Assembly: GCF_040274945.1 (NCBI RefSeq)
Contig: NZ_JBEMAR010000010.1
Coordinates: 1 to 64,000 of the forward strand
Reading direction: 5' to 3'
DNA from: Carnobacterium_B sp040274945
GTDB lineage: Bacteria > Bacillota > Bacilli > Lactobacillales > Carnobacteriaceae
DNA: 64,000 bases
Part shown: piece after piece, positions 17,161-24,797 of the stretch
Numbering within the stretch: position 1 is the first letter of the stretch
Layout of the letters: each line of letters opens with the position of its first letter
The notes under the pieces: model-generated
What the model saw: the letters and a program-made list of their open reading frames with translations, nothing else
Databases searched by the model: none
Told to the model about the DNA's origin: nothing
Translations under genes and position numbers: made by a program

Positions 17161-17505
17161 TTAACCTTGGTAAACATCTTGAACAGGTTTCATAATGATG
17201 CGGTTTAAATCTTCGATCAATGTGCTTAAACGTTGTTCAGCTTCCATCAATCCTTTGATAACATCATTTTCTCCAGAAGTTTGAGCTAAGTTTTGAGCTT
17301 CAGCGATTTCTTCTTCAGTAATTTGTTCACCCGACATTTGTTTTTGTTGTAATTTAATTTGAACTTCTTGGAAGTCAAAGTACATTTTGCTAGCTGCTTC
17401 ATCTTTTTTTACTTCATCGAAAGCTGCTACTAAAATAGTATATTCTTCACTATCTCTTAATTCTTTTTCTAAAGCGTTGGCTGTATCATAAATATTTGTA
17501 CTCAT
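17161..17505 (-). CDS. yheA: YheA/YmcA-YlbF family helical protein (UPF0342)
   Basis: 114 residues, all-helical and highly charged, beginning STNIYDTANALEKELRDSEEY, which matches the start of YheA proteins (Com_YlbF domain). The ATG at 17505 is chosen on this similarity; 8 further in-frame codons precede it and the GGAG is rather distant. The YlbF/YmcA relatives form a complex that affects RNase Y specificity in Bacillus, and rny is in this window, but YheA itself has no proven role. It sits between the PBP gene and yhaO with its own terminator. Confidence 0.85.
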   Translation of the reverse strand: MSTNIYDTANALEKELRDSEEYTILVAAFDEVKKDEAASKMYFDFQEVQIKLQQKQMSGEQITEEEIAEAQNLAQTSGENDVIKGLMEAEQRLSTLIEDLNRIIMKPVQDVYQG

Positions 17506-17608
17506 AATATACTTCACTCTCCAATTCAAATAATGGTTTCATCTTAATAACTATATCATTTCACACATAATTTTTCCAATATTCTCATCTAAATCACTAA
17601 CTTTTTTT

Positions 17609-19759
17609 CTATTGTGTCACTTTATTTTTAAATTGATCAAGCAAGTTTCCAAATTTGTCTTTAACAATATCCGAACCTTCTTTTACCTTTCCACCAATTG
17701 AATCAATTGTGTCTTTTACACTTTGTTTCCAGTCACTAGAACCTGTTTCATTTTCTGCTTCTGCAGCAACAATTTCTTGGGCACTCTCTGTATTGAAAGC
17801 TGTTAATTCAGTGTATGGAAGAATATTTTCCATTTGTTTTTTAAACAAAGGTCCTACACCAGTGGAACTACCCGTTGTCATATAATGTTCTTCATCAGTT
17901 GGGTCAAATCCCATCCAAGTTGCAACCACAATATCAGGTGTATAACCAACTGTCCATTGATCCGTTGTACCACCCTCATCATTAAATGTTACTTCTGTAC
18001 TCCCAGTTTTTCCAGCTATCGTATAACCAGATGGGTTATTGTTTTGTGCTGTCCCATTTGTAAAGACGCCCATCAGCATGCTCGTCATTTGGTCTGCAAC
18101 TTCTGGAGTAGTCACTTTTTTCGTTTCGGGTTCTGTGTTGTCAACAATGACAGCACCTGTAGCATCAACGATTTTAGTAATGAAATGTCCTTCACTCATG
18201 ACACCGCCATTAGCAAATGTTGTATAGGCACTTGCCATTTGAAGAGGAGAGACTCCTTTACTCAATCCACCTAGAGCTAGTCCTAGATATTCATCCCCTT
18301 CAGTTCCTTCTGTTAGAGGAATGCCGAATTCTTCAACTTTTTTAAATCCTTTGTTTAACCCGATTTCATTTAGAAGCCAGACCGCTGAAGTATTCTTACT
18401 CTCTGCCAACGCTTGATACATCGGTACTTCTCCTTCATATTCATGGTCAACATTTTCAGGAGTATACTTATCTTTACCATAAGAAATTGGCTCATCAACC
18501 AACATTGAATCAATAGTATATCCTTGCTCTAAAGCAACGGTATAAACAGCTAATGGCTTAATGATAGAACCCGGTTGCCTAACCATTTGAGTCGCATAAT
18601 TAAAGCCTCTAAATGTATGCTCTTTTCGGCCTCCAAAGATGGCAAAAACTCCACCAGTCTCAGGATCCAATGCAACAGAACCACTTTCTAACAATGTTCC
18701 ATCTGCTGCATTTTGGAATAGATAATCATTTTCATAAGCTAAATCCATTGCACGTTGGTAATCCTGATTTAATGAGGTATAAATTTTATAGCCTTTGTTT
18801 AAGATTTGTTCTTCACTTAAATCATAGGTGTAAATTGCTTCATTTACTACTGCATCAAAGTAAGAAGGGTATTGATATCCTTCCTTGTCTGAATATGCAT
18901 CCACTAATGTTAATCCTTCAGCTTTTATATTGTCTGCTTCTTCTTGAGTAACGATTTCGTTTGTTGCCATTAAGTCCAAAACAACGTTTCTTCTTGAAAT
19001 GGCATTATCGTAATCGTCAATTGGATTATAATTTGTAGGTGCCTTCAACATACCTGCTATGGTAGCAGCTTCTGATAAAGTTACTTCTGCCGCAGATTTA
19101 CCAAAATATTTTTGAGAAGCATCTTCGACTCCCCACACTCCATTTCCAAAATAAGAATTATTGAGATACATTTCTAATATTTCATCTTTTGTATACACTT
19201 TTTCAATTTCAATAGCTAAAAAAAGTTCCTTTAATTTTCGAATAAACGTTTGATCCAATGTCAGATAAGCATTTTTAGCTAATTGCTGAGTAATTGTGCT
19301 TCCGCCTCCAACAATATTCCCGCCATTAATAACATAACCAACAGCCGCTCTGGCAATTCCAATTGGATCAAAACCTGAGTGTTTGTAAAAGCGTTTATCT
19401 TCAGTCGAAATGACGGCTTGTTCAATCGAGTCAGATATATTATCAACAGAAATAAACGTTCCCTTTTGTGAGTACAAGGTTCCAGCTTCTTCATTGTTGA
19501 CATCATAGATCGTTGTTGTTTGTTCTAGACCTGCTTTTAAGGTAGAAACATTTGCTGTTTTTGCTAAGTACAATAAATAAACACTTGCAACTAAGGAAAC
19601 AGTGAGTATGACTAAAAGGATAATTTTATTTACATGGTATTTCTTCCAAATTCGTTGCCGTATTTTATGGAACTTTAATAGATACGGTTTTGCCCAGTTC
19701 CAAAAAAAGATCAAAGCTCTTTTTAACTTCTCTAAAAAAGAAGGTTTATTCATTCGCAT
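17609..19759 (-). CDS. Class A penicillin-binding protein (PBP1A/2A type)
   Basis: 716 residues, bifunctional. A cytoplasmic basic N terminus is followed by one transmembrane segment (residues about 46-66). The glycosyltransferase domain has the catalytic Glu in ISTEDKRFYKHSGFD (Glu120), plus GGSTITQQLAKN and YLNNSYFGNG. The transpeptidase domain has SxxK as GSIIKP (Ser398, Lys401), SxN as SKN (Ser454) and KTG as AGKTGST (Lys584). It polymerises and crosslinks peptidoglycan outside the membrane. The type most resembles PbpF of Bacillus or Pbp2a of streptococci; I leave the symbol open. The start is either ATG 19759 or 19753, with AAGGA upstream. Confidence 0.93.
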   Translation of the reverse strand: MRMNKPSFLEKLKRALIFFWNWAKPYLLKFHKIRQRIWKKYHVNKIILLVILTVSLVASVYLLYLAKTANVSTLKAGLEQTTTIYDVNNEEAGTLYSQKGTFISVDNISDSIEQAVISTEDKRFYKHSGFDPIGIARAAVGYVINGGNIVGGGSTITQQLAKNAYLTLDQTFIRKLKELFLAIEIEKVYTKDEILEMYLNNSYFGNGVWGVEDASQKYFGKSAAEVTLSEAATIAGMLKAPTNYNPIDDYDNAISRRNVVLDLMATNEIVTQEEADNIKAEGLTLVDAYSDKEGYQYPSYFDAVVNEAIYTYDLSEEQILNKGYKIYTSLNQDYQRAMDLAYENDYLFQNAADGTLLESGSVALDPETGGVFAIFGGRKEHTFRGFNYATQMVRQPGSIIKPLAVYTVALEQGYTIDSMLVDEPISYGKDKYTPENVDHEYEGEVPMYQALAESKNTSAVWLLNEIGLNKGFKKVEEFGIPLTEGTEGDEYLGLALGGLSKGVSPLQMASAYTTFANGGVMSEGHFITKIVDATGAVIVDNTEPETKKVTTPEVADQMTSMLMGVFTNGTAQNNNPSGYTIAGKTGSTEVTFNDEGGTTDQWTVGYTPDIVVATWMGFDPTDEEHYMTTGSSTGVGPLFKKQMENILPYTELTAFNTESAQEIVAAEAENETGSSDWKQSVKDTIDSIGGKVKEGSDIVKDKFGNLLDQFKNKVTQ

Positions 19760-19819
19760 TCATTCCTTATTCTTTTTATTCTAAATCATTCTCTATTATA
19801 CTTAGTTTAGCAAATCAAT

Positions 19820-19859
19820 AATGAAGACACATCCTCCTTAAGTAGGATATGCCTTCATT
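19820..19859. other. Imperfect inverted repeat between divergent PBP and CNNM genes
   Basis: AATGAAG (19820-19826) pairs with CTTCATT (19853-19859), with a second block ATCCT/AGGAT inside. A TATAAT-type -10 for the PBP gene lies at 19795-19800 on the minus strand. Whether the repeat is an operator or a hairpin is not clear. Confidence 0.35.
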
Positions 19860-19995
19860 GACCAATTGTTTATTCACCATTTTACTATTTTACTATTTTT
19901 TTCTTTATCATTTTACCATATTGATGTAGAGTAAAGTTAAAGACTTTATTAAAATGGAAAAACTGACTGTTTTTTAATACTAGTTAAAAAAAAAA

Positions 19996-20119
19996 GGATG
20001 AGGTGAGACCTTGGGACAGAAAATCGAATAAAGGTACTAATCTATCAAAAGGATAGTTTTAGTTATGCAACTATTTCTTTTGGTCGTTTTTCACCTTGTA
20101 TTTCACCCTCATCCTGAGG
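19996..20119 (+). promoter_or_regulatory. Structured leader candidate upstream of CNNM gene
   Basis: GGATGAGG (19996-20003) can pair with CCTCATCC (20107-20114), extended by TGA/TCA, closing a region of about 110 nt. The same CCTCA can instead pair locally with TGAGG (20107-20111 with 20115-20119), and GGTG, ACCTT and GACC inside the region also have more than one partner. Mutually exclusive pairings of this kind are typical of riboswitch-like leaders. It does not match the M-box or yybP-ykoY consensus as I know them. Confidence 0.35.
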
Positions 20120-20198
20120 AATTTACTAATAATGACCATTGAAATACTCTTTGTATGATGAACTATTTATAACTACAATTCATTGCAAACTATATTAC

Positions 20199-20244
20199 AA
20201 GGAGGTGAAGTCTACGCTATAACTCTAGCGTAGACAATAATTTG
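20199..20244 (+). promoter_or_regulatory. Split ribosome binding site: SD, 10-bp hairpin, TTG start
   Basis: AAGGAGGTGA at 20199-20208 is a near-perfect Shine-Dalgarno, but the only plausible start codon is TTG at 20242. Between them GTCTACGCTA (20210-20219) and TAGCGTAGAC (20226-20235) form a perfect 10-bp stem with a 6-nt loop. The linear distance from GGAGG to TTG is 36 nt; with the hairpin folded out it is 10 nt. In-frame codons upstream hold no start codon and a TGA at 20206. Confidence 0.7.
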
Positions 20245-21579
20245 TCAATTACAACTGGAATCATTGCATTCTTTATTATCTTATTTATCGCAGCATTATT
20301 CGTGATGTCCGAATTCGTACTGGTGCGTATTCGCCCTTCAAGGTTGGATTACTTAATTGAAAATGGTGACAAACGTGCAATCCTTTTAAAAGAAATGACA
20401 CAAAAACTTGATACGTACCTTTCAGCAACTCAATTAGGGGTAACCATCACTTCTTTAGCTATTGGTTGGTTAGGTGACCCTACATTTGGGCGCTTGTTTA
20501 ATCTTTTATTTTCATCCGTTGATATTCCCTCTTCTGTTTCAACGATTGCTTCAATTACTTTATCTTTTATTATTTTAACTTCTCTTCAAGTTATTATTGG
20601 AGAGCTAGTACCTAAAAATATTGCAATCAATAAAACGGAGCAGATTGGTTTATTTATCGCTAAACCACTACAGATGTGGTTCCGGATCATGTATCCTTTA
20701 GTTTATATATTGAATCGAATCGCAAATGGTATTTCACGTCGAATCGGCATGAAAAATATCAGTGAACCCGAAGAAGGGGTTTCTGAAGAAGAACTTCGTA
20801 TCATTATGGGTGAAAGTTTAAAAAGTGGTGAAATCAATCGCGATGAATATCAATTTGTAGAAAATGTATTTGCATTTGATGATCGAATGAGTCGTGAAAT
20901 CATGGTGCCTCGTACTGAAATGGTGACTGTATCGACCTCAATGACTTTGAGAGAGATAGCTCAATTGGTTAGTAAAGAACGATTTACACGTTATCCAGTT
21001 ATCAAAGATGGCGATAAAGACATTGTATTAGGCATTATAAATACAAAAGAAATATTCGCTGCTTATGTAGATGCCGTTGAAGCAAAATTATCTGAAACCT
21101 TTAGTTTTGCTGAGTACATTAGACCCATTATTTCGGTTATTGAAACGATTCCTATTAAAGAACTTCTTGTAAAAATGCAAAAAGAACGAAATCAAATTGC
21201 TGTTCTTGTAGATGAATACGGTGGAACCAGTGGAATTATTTCAATGGAAGATATCGTAGAAGAAATTGTTGGTGATATTAGCGATGATTACGAAGTTGTT
21301 GGTGAGCCAGAAATTAAGAAGATTGGCGACCATCACTATCGCGTTAGTGCTAGGATGTTGATTGATGATGTAAATGACATTTTTGGTCTTTCCATCGAAG
21401 AAGAAGATGTCGATACCATCGGTGGCTGGATGATGAATCAAAAATATGATATTTCCATCGATGAAGAATTAACTTTTAATAATTACACCTTTAAAGTTAT
21501 TAAGTCAGGAAATGGTACTCTTGAAGTTATAGATATTATGAAAAAGACCCCTCATGTTGCCATGAATGAAATAGATTAG
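20242..21579 (+). CDS. CNNM/CorC-family transporter (DUF21, two CBS, CorC_HlyC domains)
   Basis: 445 residues. An N-terminal DUF21/CNNM membrane domain (residues about 1-180; helices such as GIIAFFIILFIAALFVMSEF) is followed by two CBS domains (about 205-335, with EIMVPRTEMVTV and IAVLVDEYGGTSGIIS) and a C-terminal CorC_HlyC domain (about 350-430). Proteins of this type were called hemolysins but are thought to move Mg2+ or Co2+ across the membrane, with CBS domains sensing nucleotides. Translation must begin at the TTG 20242, because the frame is closed at 20206 and the next ATG lies inside the first helix. See the split ribosome binding site and leader entries. Ion specificity is inferred. 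Confidence 0.88.
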   Translation: MSITTGIIAFFIILFIAALFVMSEFVLVRIRPSRLDYLIENGDKRAILLKEMTQKLDTYLSATQLGVTITSLAIGWLGDPTFGRLFNLLFSSVDIPSSVSTIASITLSFIILTSLQVIIGELVPKNIAINKTEQIGLFIAKPLQMWFRIMYPLVYILNRIANGISRRIGMKNISEPEEGVSEEELRIIMGESLKSGEINRDEYQFVENVFAFDDRMSREIMVPRTEMVTVSTSMTLREIAQLVSKERFTRYPVIKDGDKDIVLGIINTKEIFAAYVDAVEAKLSETFSFAEYIRPIISVIETIPIKELLVKMQKERNQIAVLVDEYGGTSGIISMEDIVEEIVGDISDDYEVVGEPEIKKIGDHHYRVSARMLIDDVNDIFGLSIEEEDVDTIGGWMMNQKYDISIDEELTFNNYTFKVIKSGNGTLEVIDIMKKTPHVAMNEID

Positions 21580-21601
21580 CTTTTTAAAATTCAAGATAGA
21601 T

Positions 21602-21640
21602 AAAAAGAGCCCAGATTAATCAATCTGGGCTCTTTTTATT
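21602..21640. terminator. Bidirectional terminator between CNNM gene and nrnA
   Basis: Perfect stem AAAAAGAGCCCAGATT/AATCTGGGCTCTTTTT around AATC. It lies between convergent genes and works for both directions. Confidence 0.95.
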
Positions 21641-21682
21641 GTGTGCTTTTATTTGTGTGCTTTTATTTGTGTGCTTTCATTT
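21641..21682. repeat. Three tandem 14-bp repeats
   Basis: gtgtgcttttattt occurs at 21641-21654 and 21655-21668, with a third copy differing at one base at 21669-21682. The array begins directly after the terminator and ends 8 bp before the nrnA stop codon. Confidence 0.9.
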
Positions 21683-21690
21683 GTCTATTT

Positions 21691-22644
21691 TTAGTGGCTT
21701 TGCTCAGCAACATGAATCAATTCATGAATGATTTGGTCTACTTCACGTAAATCTTTTGCGTTCGCTCCACTAGCTAACGGATGACCGCCACCATCATGTT
21801 TTTTAGCTACTTCATTAATGACTGGTCCTTTAGACCGCAAACGGCAACGAAAATGACCATCAGGCTGTTCAACAAATATCCCCCATAAAACGACTTCTTC
21901 GAGTGCACTAGGTAAGGAAACAACTGCAGAAGTTTCAGCATCTGTTAACTCAAATTGATCTAAGATCGACTTAGTAAGAACGACTTTTCCTACTCCAGAT
22001 GGATGAATTTCTATGTTTTGTAAAACATAACCTGAAAGTTGTGCTACTTTTCGCGACATAGCATTCATTTTCTGATTGATTTCATCCGGTTTAAAAGGAA
22101 ATTCCATTAAATCGGCAACAATACGCATCGTTTTAGGTGTTGTAGCTGGATATAAGAAACGACCTGTGTCTCCAACAATACCTGCGTACAATAATTTAGC
22201 AGCTGTAGTTGTCATTTTCAATGTTTCTTTTTGTTGAAAACAGAAATCAGCAATTATTTCACTAGAACTACTAGCATTCGTATCCACTAAAACAATATCT
22301 CCGTAAACATCATCATTAGGGTGGTGATCTATTTTGACTAAGTACTTTCCTTGACTGTAGCGTTCATCGCTAATACGCGGTGTGTTAGCCGTATCGGTCA
22401 CAATAACTAAAGCTTCTTGATAATCTTCATCTGAAACGTCATCCATTTTAGTTAAATAGCTTAAATCGCCAACTGGTCCACCTGTTTTTAAAACTTTTTT
22501 AGTGGGGAAACTAGCTTTTATAATTTCTGCTAAACCGCCTTGTGATCCAAGCGCATCTGGATCTGGATTTTTGTGTCTATGAATAATAATTATTTCTGTT
22601 TCTTTGATTTTTTCAAGTATTTGATCGTATACGTTTATAGCCAT
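21691..22644 (-). CDS. nrnA: DHH/DHHA1 phosphoesterase NrnA (oligoribonuclease / pAp phosphatase)
   Basis: 317 residues with the DHH motifs in order: RHKNPDPDALGSQ, VTDTANTPRISD and VKIDHHPNDDVYGD, and the DHHA1 motif GGGHPLASGA near the C terminus. This is the architecture of Bacillus NrnA (YtqI), which degrades very short RNAs and dephosphorylates 3'-phosphoadenosine 5'-phosphate. The last motif lies where substrate phosphate is bound. It follows ytoI by 12 bp, as in Bacillus, and closes the ytkL-ytoI-nrnA operon. It acts in the cytoplasm with Mn2+. Confidence 0.93.
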   Translation of the reverse strand: MAINVYDQILEKIKETEIIIIHRHKNPDPDALGSQGGLAEIIKASFPTKKVLKTGGPVGDLSYLTKMDDVSDEDYQEALVIVTDTANTPRISDERYSQGKYLVKIDHHPNDDVYGDIVLVDTNASSSSEIIADFCFQQKETLKMTTTAAKLLYAGIVGDTGRFLYPATTPKTMRIVADLMEFPFKPDEINQKMNAMSRKVAQLSGYVLQNIEIHPSGVGKVVLTKSILDQFELTDAETSAVVSLPSALEEVVLWGIFVEQPDGHFRCRLRSKGPVINEVAKKHDGGGHPLASGANAKDLREVDQIIHELIHVAEQSH

Positions 22645-22656
22645 TCTTTTTCTCCT

Positions 22657-23988
22657 TTAACTTCTTTGCATCAATTGACATACTACGGTTGCTTTTGCTA
22701 CTAAAACCGTATCGGTGTAAACTTCAATATCCAATTTAGCCGTTCTTCTGCCAATTTCAAAGACACTTGGTCTGATTTCTATCTCACTTCCAAGTTGAAC
22801 TAATTTTAAGTAATACAAATTCATTTGTTCTACCATAGCATTTTTCTTTTGGTAAACAACCATGGTATTTTTTGTTACGGTAGAAATCACTTCGCTCAAC
22901 AATCCAAACGAGAGGGTCCCAACATTATCGGTCATTTGCGGGGTCACTTTAAATTTATAATAAGGGATTTTAGAAGACCATTCTTCTGAAGAAGTTGTTA
23001 AAATCTCTATATTTTCATTTATTTGATCAGCTAGTGTATCTCCCATTTGTGGCTGACGCTGAGAAGATTGCATGGCTTTCATGACATCTTGACGTGAGAC
23101 AATACCAATAAGTGTTAAATCATCTTCAACGATAGGCATCACTTCCAACCCATCCCAAATCATTAAATGGCCCACACTTGCTACACTCATGTGTGTTTTG
23201 GCAAATGTAGGATTTTTTGTCATGACTCGTTCAATGCTGACATGATCTTGTTTACCAATAATATCTTTAGCGGTAACCATCCCAATCAAACGTCCTTTTT
23301 TAGTCACAACAGGAAAGCGCGTATGTTGGCTTTCTTCATTTAATTTTCGATAATCTAGAACGACTTGATTAGCTGTTAAATATAGCGTTTTATCAGCTTT
23401 TGTATAAATATCATCAACAAGCATAATTTCTTTTTTTATTAGTTGATCTGTAATTGCTCGGTTGATCAATGTTGCTACCGTAAAAGAATCATATGTTGTA
23501 CTTAGTACAGGCATTTTCAATTTATTTGCTAACAAAATAATGTCTTCATTTGTTTTAAAGCCACCTGTAATCAAGACTGCCGCACCACATTCAAGGGCCA
23601 ACTTCTGTGCATTTTCACGATTTCCTACTATCATCAAAGAACCAGGTGTAATGTATCGCATCATTGCCTCTTCCGTCATTGCACCAATGATAAACTTACT
23701 TAAATCTTTATCTAAGCCTTCTTCACCACCCAAGATATCGCCGTCTATTATTTTTACGACTTCCCCGTATGTCAATGTTTCGAAAGTCTCTTTCATTTTA
23801 CGTTCAATACGAATCGTTCCAACTCGCTGAATCGTTGAAACCAATCCATCATTTTGTGCGTCTTTAATAGCACGGTATGCTGTTCCTTCACTCACATTTA
23901 AATTTTTAGCAATTGACCTTACTGAAATTTTTTCTCCAACCGGTAATGTTTCAATGTACGTGATGATCTGATCGTGTTTAGTAGTCAT
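22657..23988 (-). CDS. ytoI: YtoI-like protein: HTH, DRTGG, CBS pair, hotdog domain
   Basis: 443 residues in four parts: an N-terminal winged helix (SVRSIAKNLNVSEGTAYRAIKDAQ), a DRTGG domain (GALVLITGGFKTNEDIILLAN region), two CBS domains (residues about 195-310, with FPVVTKKGRLIGMVTAKDIIG and LEVMPIVEDDLTLIGIVSRQD) and a hotdog/thioesterase-like C terminus. This combination is characteristic of YtoI proteins next to nrnA. It probably senses a nucleotide ligand through CBS/DRTGG and binds DNA, but no target is known. GGAGG lies before the ATG. Confidence 0.85.
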   Translation of the reverse strand: MTTKHDQIITYIETLPVGEKISVRSIAKNLNVSEGTAYRAIKDAQNDGLVSTIQRVGTIRIERKMKETFETLTYGEVVKIIDGDILGGEEGLDKDLSKFIIGAMTEEAMMRYITPGSLMIVGNRENAQKLALECGAAVLITGGFKTNEDIILLANKLKMPVLSTTYDSFTVATLINRAITDQLIKKEIMLVDDIYTKADKTLYLTANQVVLDYRKLNEESQHTRFPVVTKKGRLIGMVTAKDIIGKQDHVSIERVMTKNPTFAKTHMSVASVGHLMIWDGLEVMPIVEDDLTLIGIVSRQDVMKAMQSSQRQPQMGDTLADQINENIEILTTSSEEWSSKIPYYKFKVTPQMTDNVGTLSFGLLSEVISTVTKNTMVVYQKKNAMVEQMNLYYLKLVQLGSEIEIRPSVFEIGRRTAKLDIEVYTDTVLVAKATVVCQLMQRS

Positions 23989-24003
23989 TCACTTGCCTCC
24001 ATA

Positions 24004-24693
24004 CTACATATAAGATAAATCGATTACTTCTCCAATTTTCAAGGCTAAACCTTGATCTTCAGATAAGCTTGTGCAAAAATCTTCTGCATTCTGTTCAATG
24101 AGTGGGAACGTATTATAATGAATAGGAACAACTTTTTTAGCTTGGATATAACTAGCAGCAATGATAGCATCTTCTGGTCCCATAGTATAATTGTCTCCTA
24201 TAGGTAAAAAGGCTACATCTATTGTTTTATAGGCACCAATTAATTTCATATCTGTAAACAATGCTGTATCTCCAGCATGATAAATCGTTTGATTATCCAC
24301 ACTAAAAATGATACCCGCGGCAAGCCCCAAGGTAACAGCTTCTCCTTCTATTTCATATGAAGATCCATGAATAGCAGGTGTCATCTTAATTTCACCAAAA
24401 TCAAATTGATGTTTCCCACCCATTTGCATGCCATGCGTTTTAAAGCCTTTCTTTTTAAAAAAAGAGGCTATTTCTACATTAGCAACAATTAAAGCTCCTG
24501 TTCTTTTTGCAATAGGTTCCGTATCTCCGATATGATCACCATGCGCATGTGTGAGAATAATTACATCTGCTTGAACAGTATTGGGATCTAAATCACTTTT
24601 AGGATTTCCGGTAATAAAAGGATCCATTAAAATAGTCATTCCTGAATCAGTCAATAATTGTAAACAAGATTGTCCGTGCCAAGAAATTTTCAT
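24004..24693 (-). CDS. ytkL: UPF0173 metallo-beta-lactamase-fold hydrolase YtkL
   Basis: 229 residues. The metal-binding motif is LTHAHGDHIGDTEP, followed by IHGSSYEI, YHAGDTALFTDM and VPIHYNTFP, the UPF0173 pattern. The ATG at 24693 has GGGGAG in front and the homologous start MKISWHGQSCL; a 50-codon extension upstream overlaps the dinB terminator region and is rejected. A very good promoter precedes it. The substrate of this family is not known. It heads the ytkL-ytoI-nrnA operon. Confidence 0.9.
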   Translation of the reverse strand: MKISWHGQSCLQLLTDSGMTILMDPFITGNPKSDLDPNTVQADVIILTHAHGDHIGDTEPIAKRTGALIVANVEIASFFKKKGFKTHGMQMGGKHQFDFGEIKMTPAIHGSSYEIEGEAVTLGLAAGIIFSVDNQTIYHAGDTALFTDMKLIGAYKTIDVAFLPIGDNYTMGPEDAIIAASYIQAKKVVPIHYNTFPLIEQNAEDFCTSLSEDQGLALKIGEVIDLSYM

Positions 24694-24744
24694 CTTATTA
24701 CTCCCCTTTCGTTCGCCGAAACGAACTCTCGATAGAATAATTTT

Positions 24745-24773
24745 ATTATACAGTTGTGAAAAATAGAATGCAA
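24745..24773 (-). promoter_or_regulatory. Sigma-A type promoter of ytkL operon
   Basis: On the minus strand -35 TTGCAT (24773-24768) and -10 TATAAT (24750-24745) are separated by exactly 17 bp. A small hairpin TTCGTT-N6-AACGAA lies in the leader at 24703-24720 near the ribosome binding site. Confidence 0.75.
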
Positions 24774-24775
24774 TT

Positions 24776-24797
24776 AGTCTTGTTATATAACAAGACT
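24776..24797. repeat. Perfect 22-bp palindrome at the dinB stop codon
   Basis: The sequence AGTCTTGTT-ATAT-AACAAGACT is an exact palindrome whose right end touches the dinB stop codon. No T-run follows on the minus strand, so it may be a weak terminator, an mRNA-stabilising hairpin or an operator for ytkL. Confidence 0.7.

Noticed and set aside
17834..18274. 146-codon open frame on the plus strand antisense to the PBP gene
   Set aside because: It lies entirely within a well-supported gene with complete catalytic motifs.
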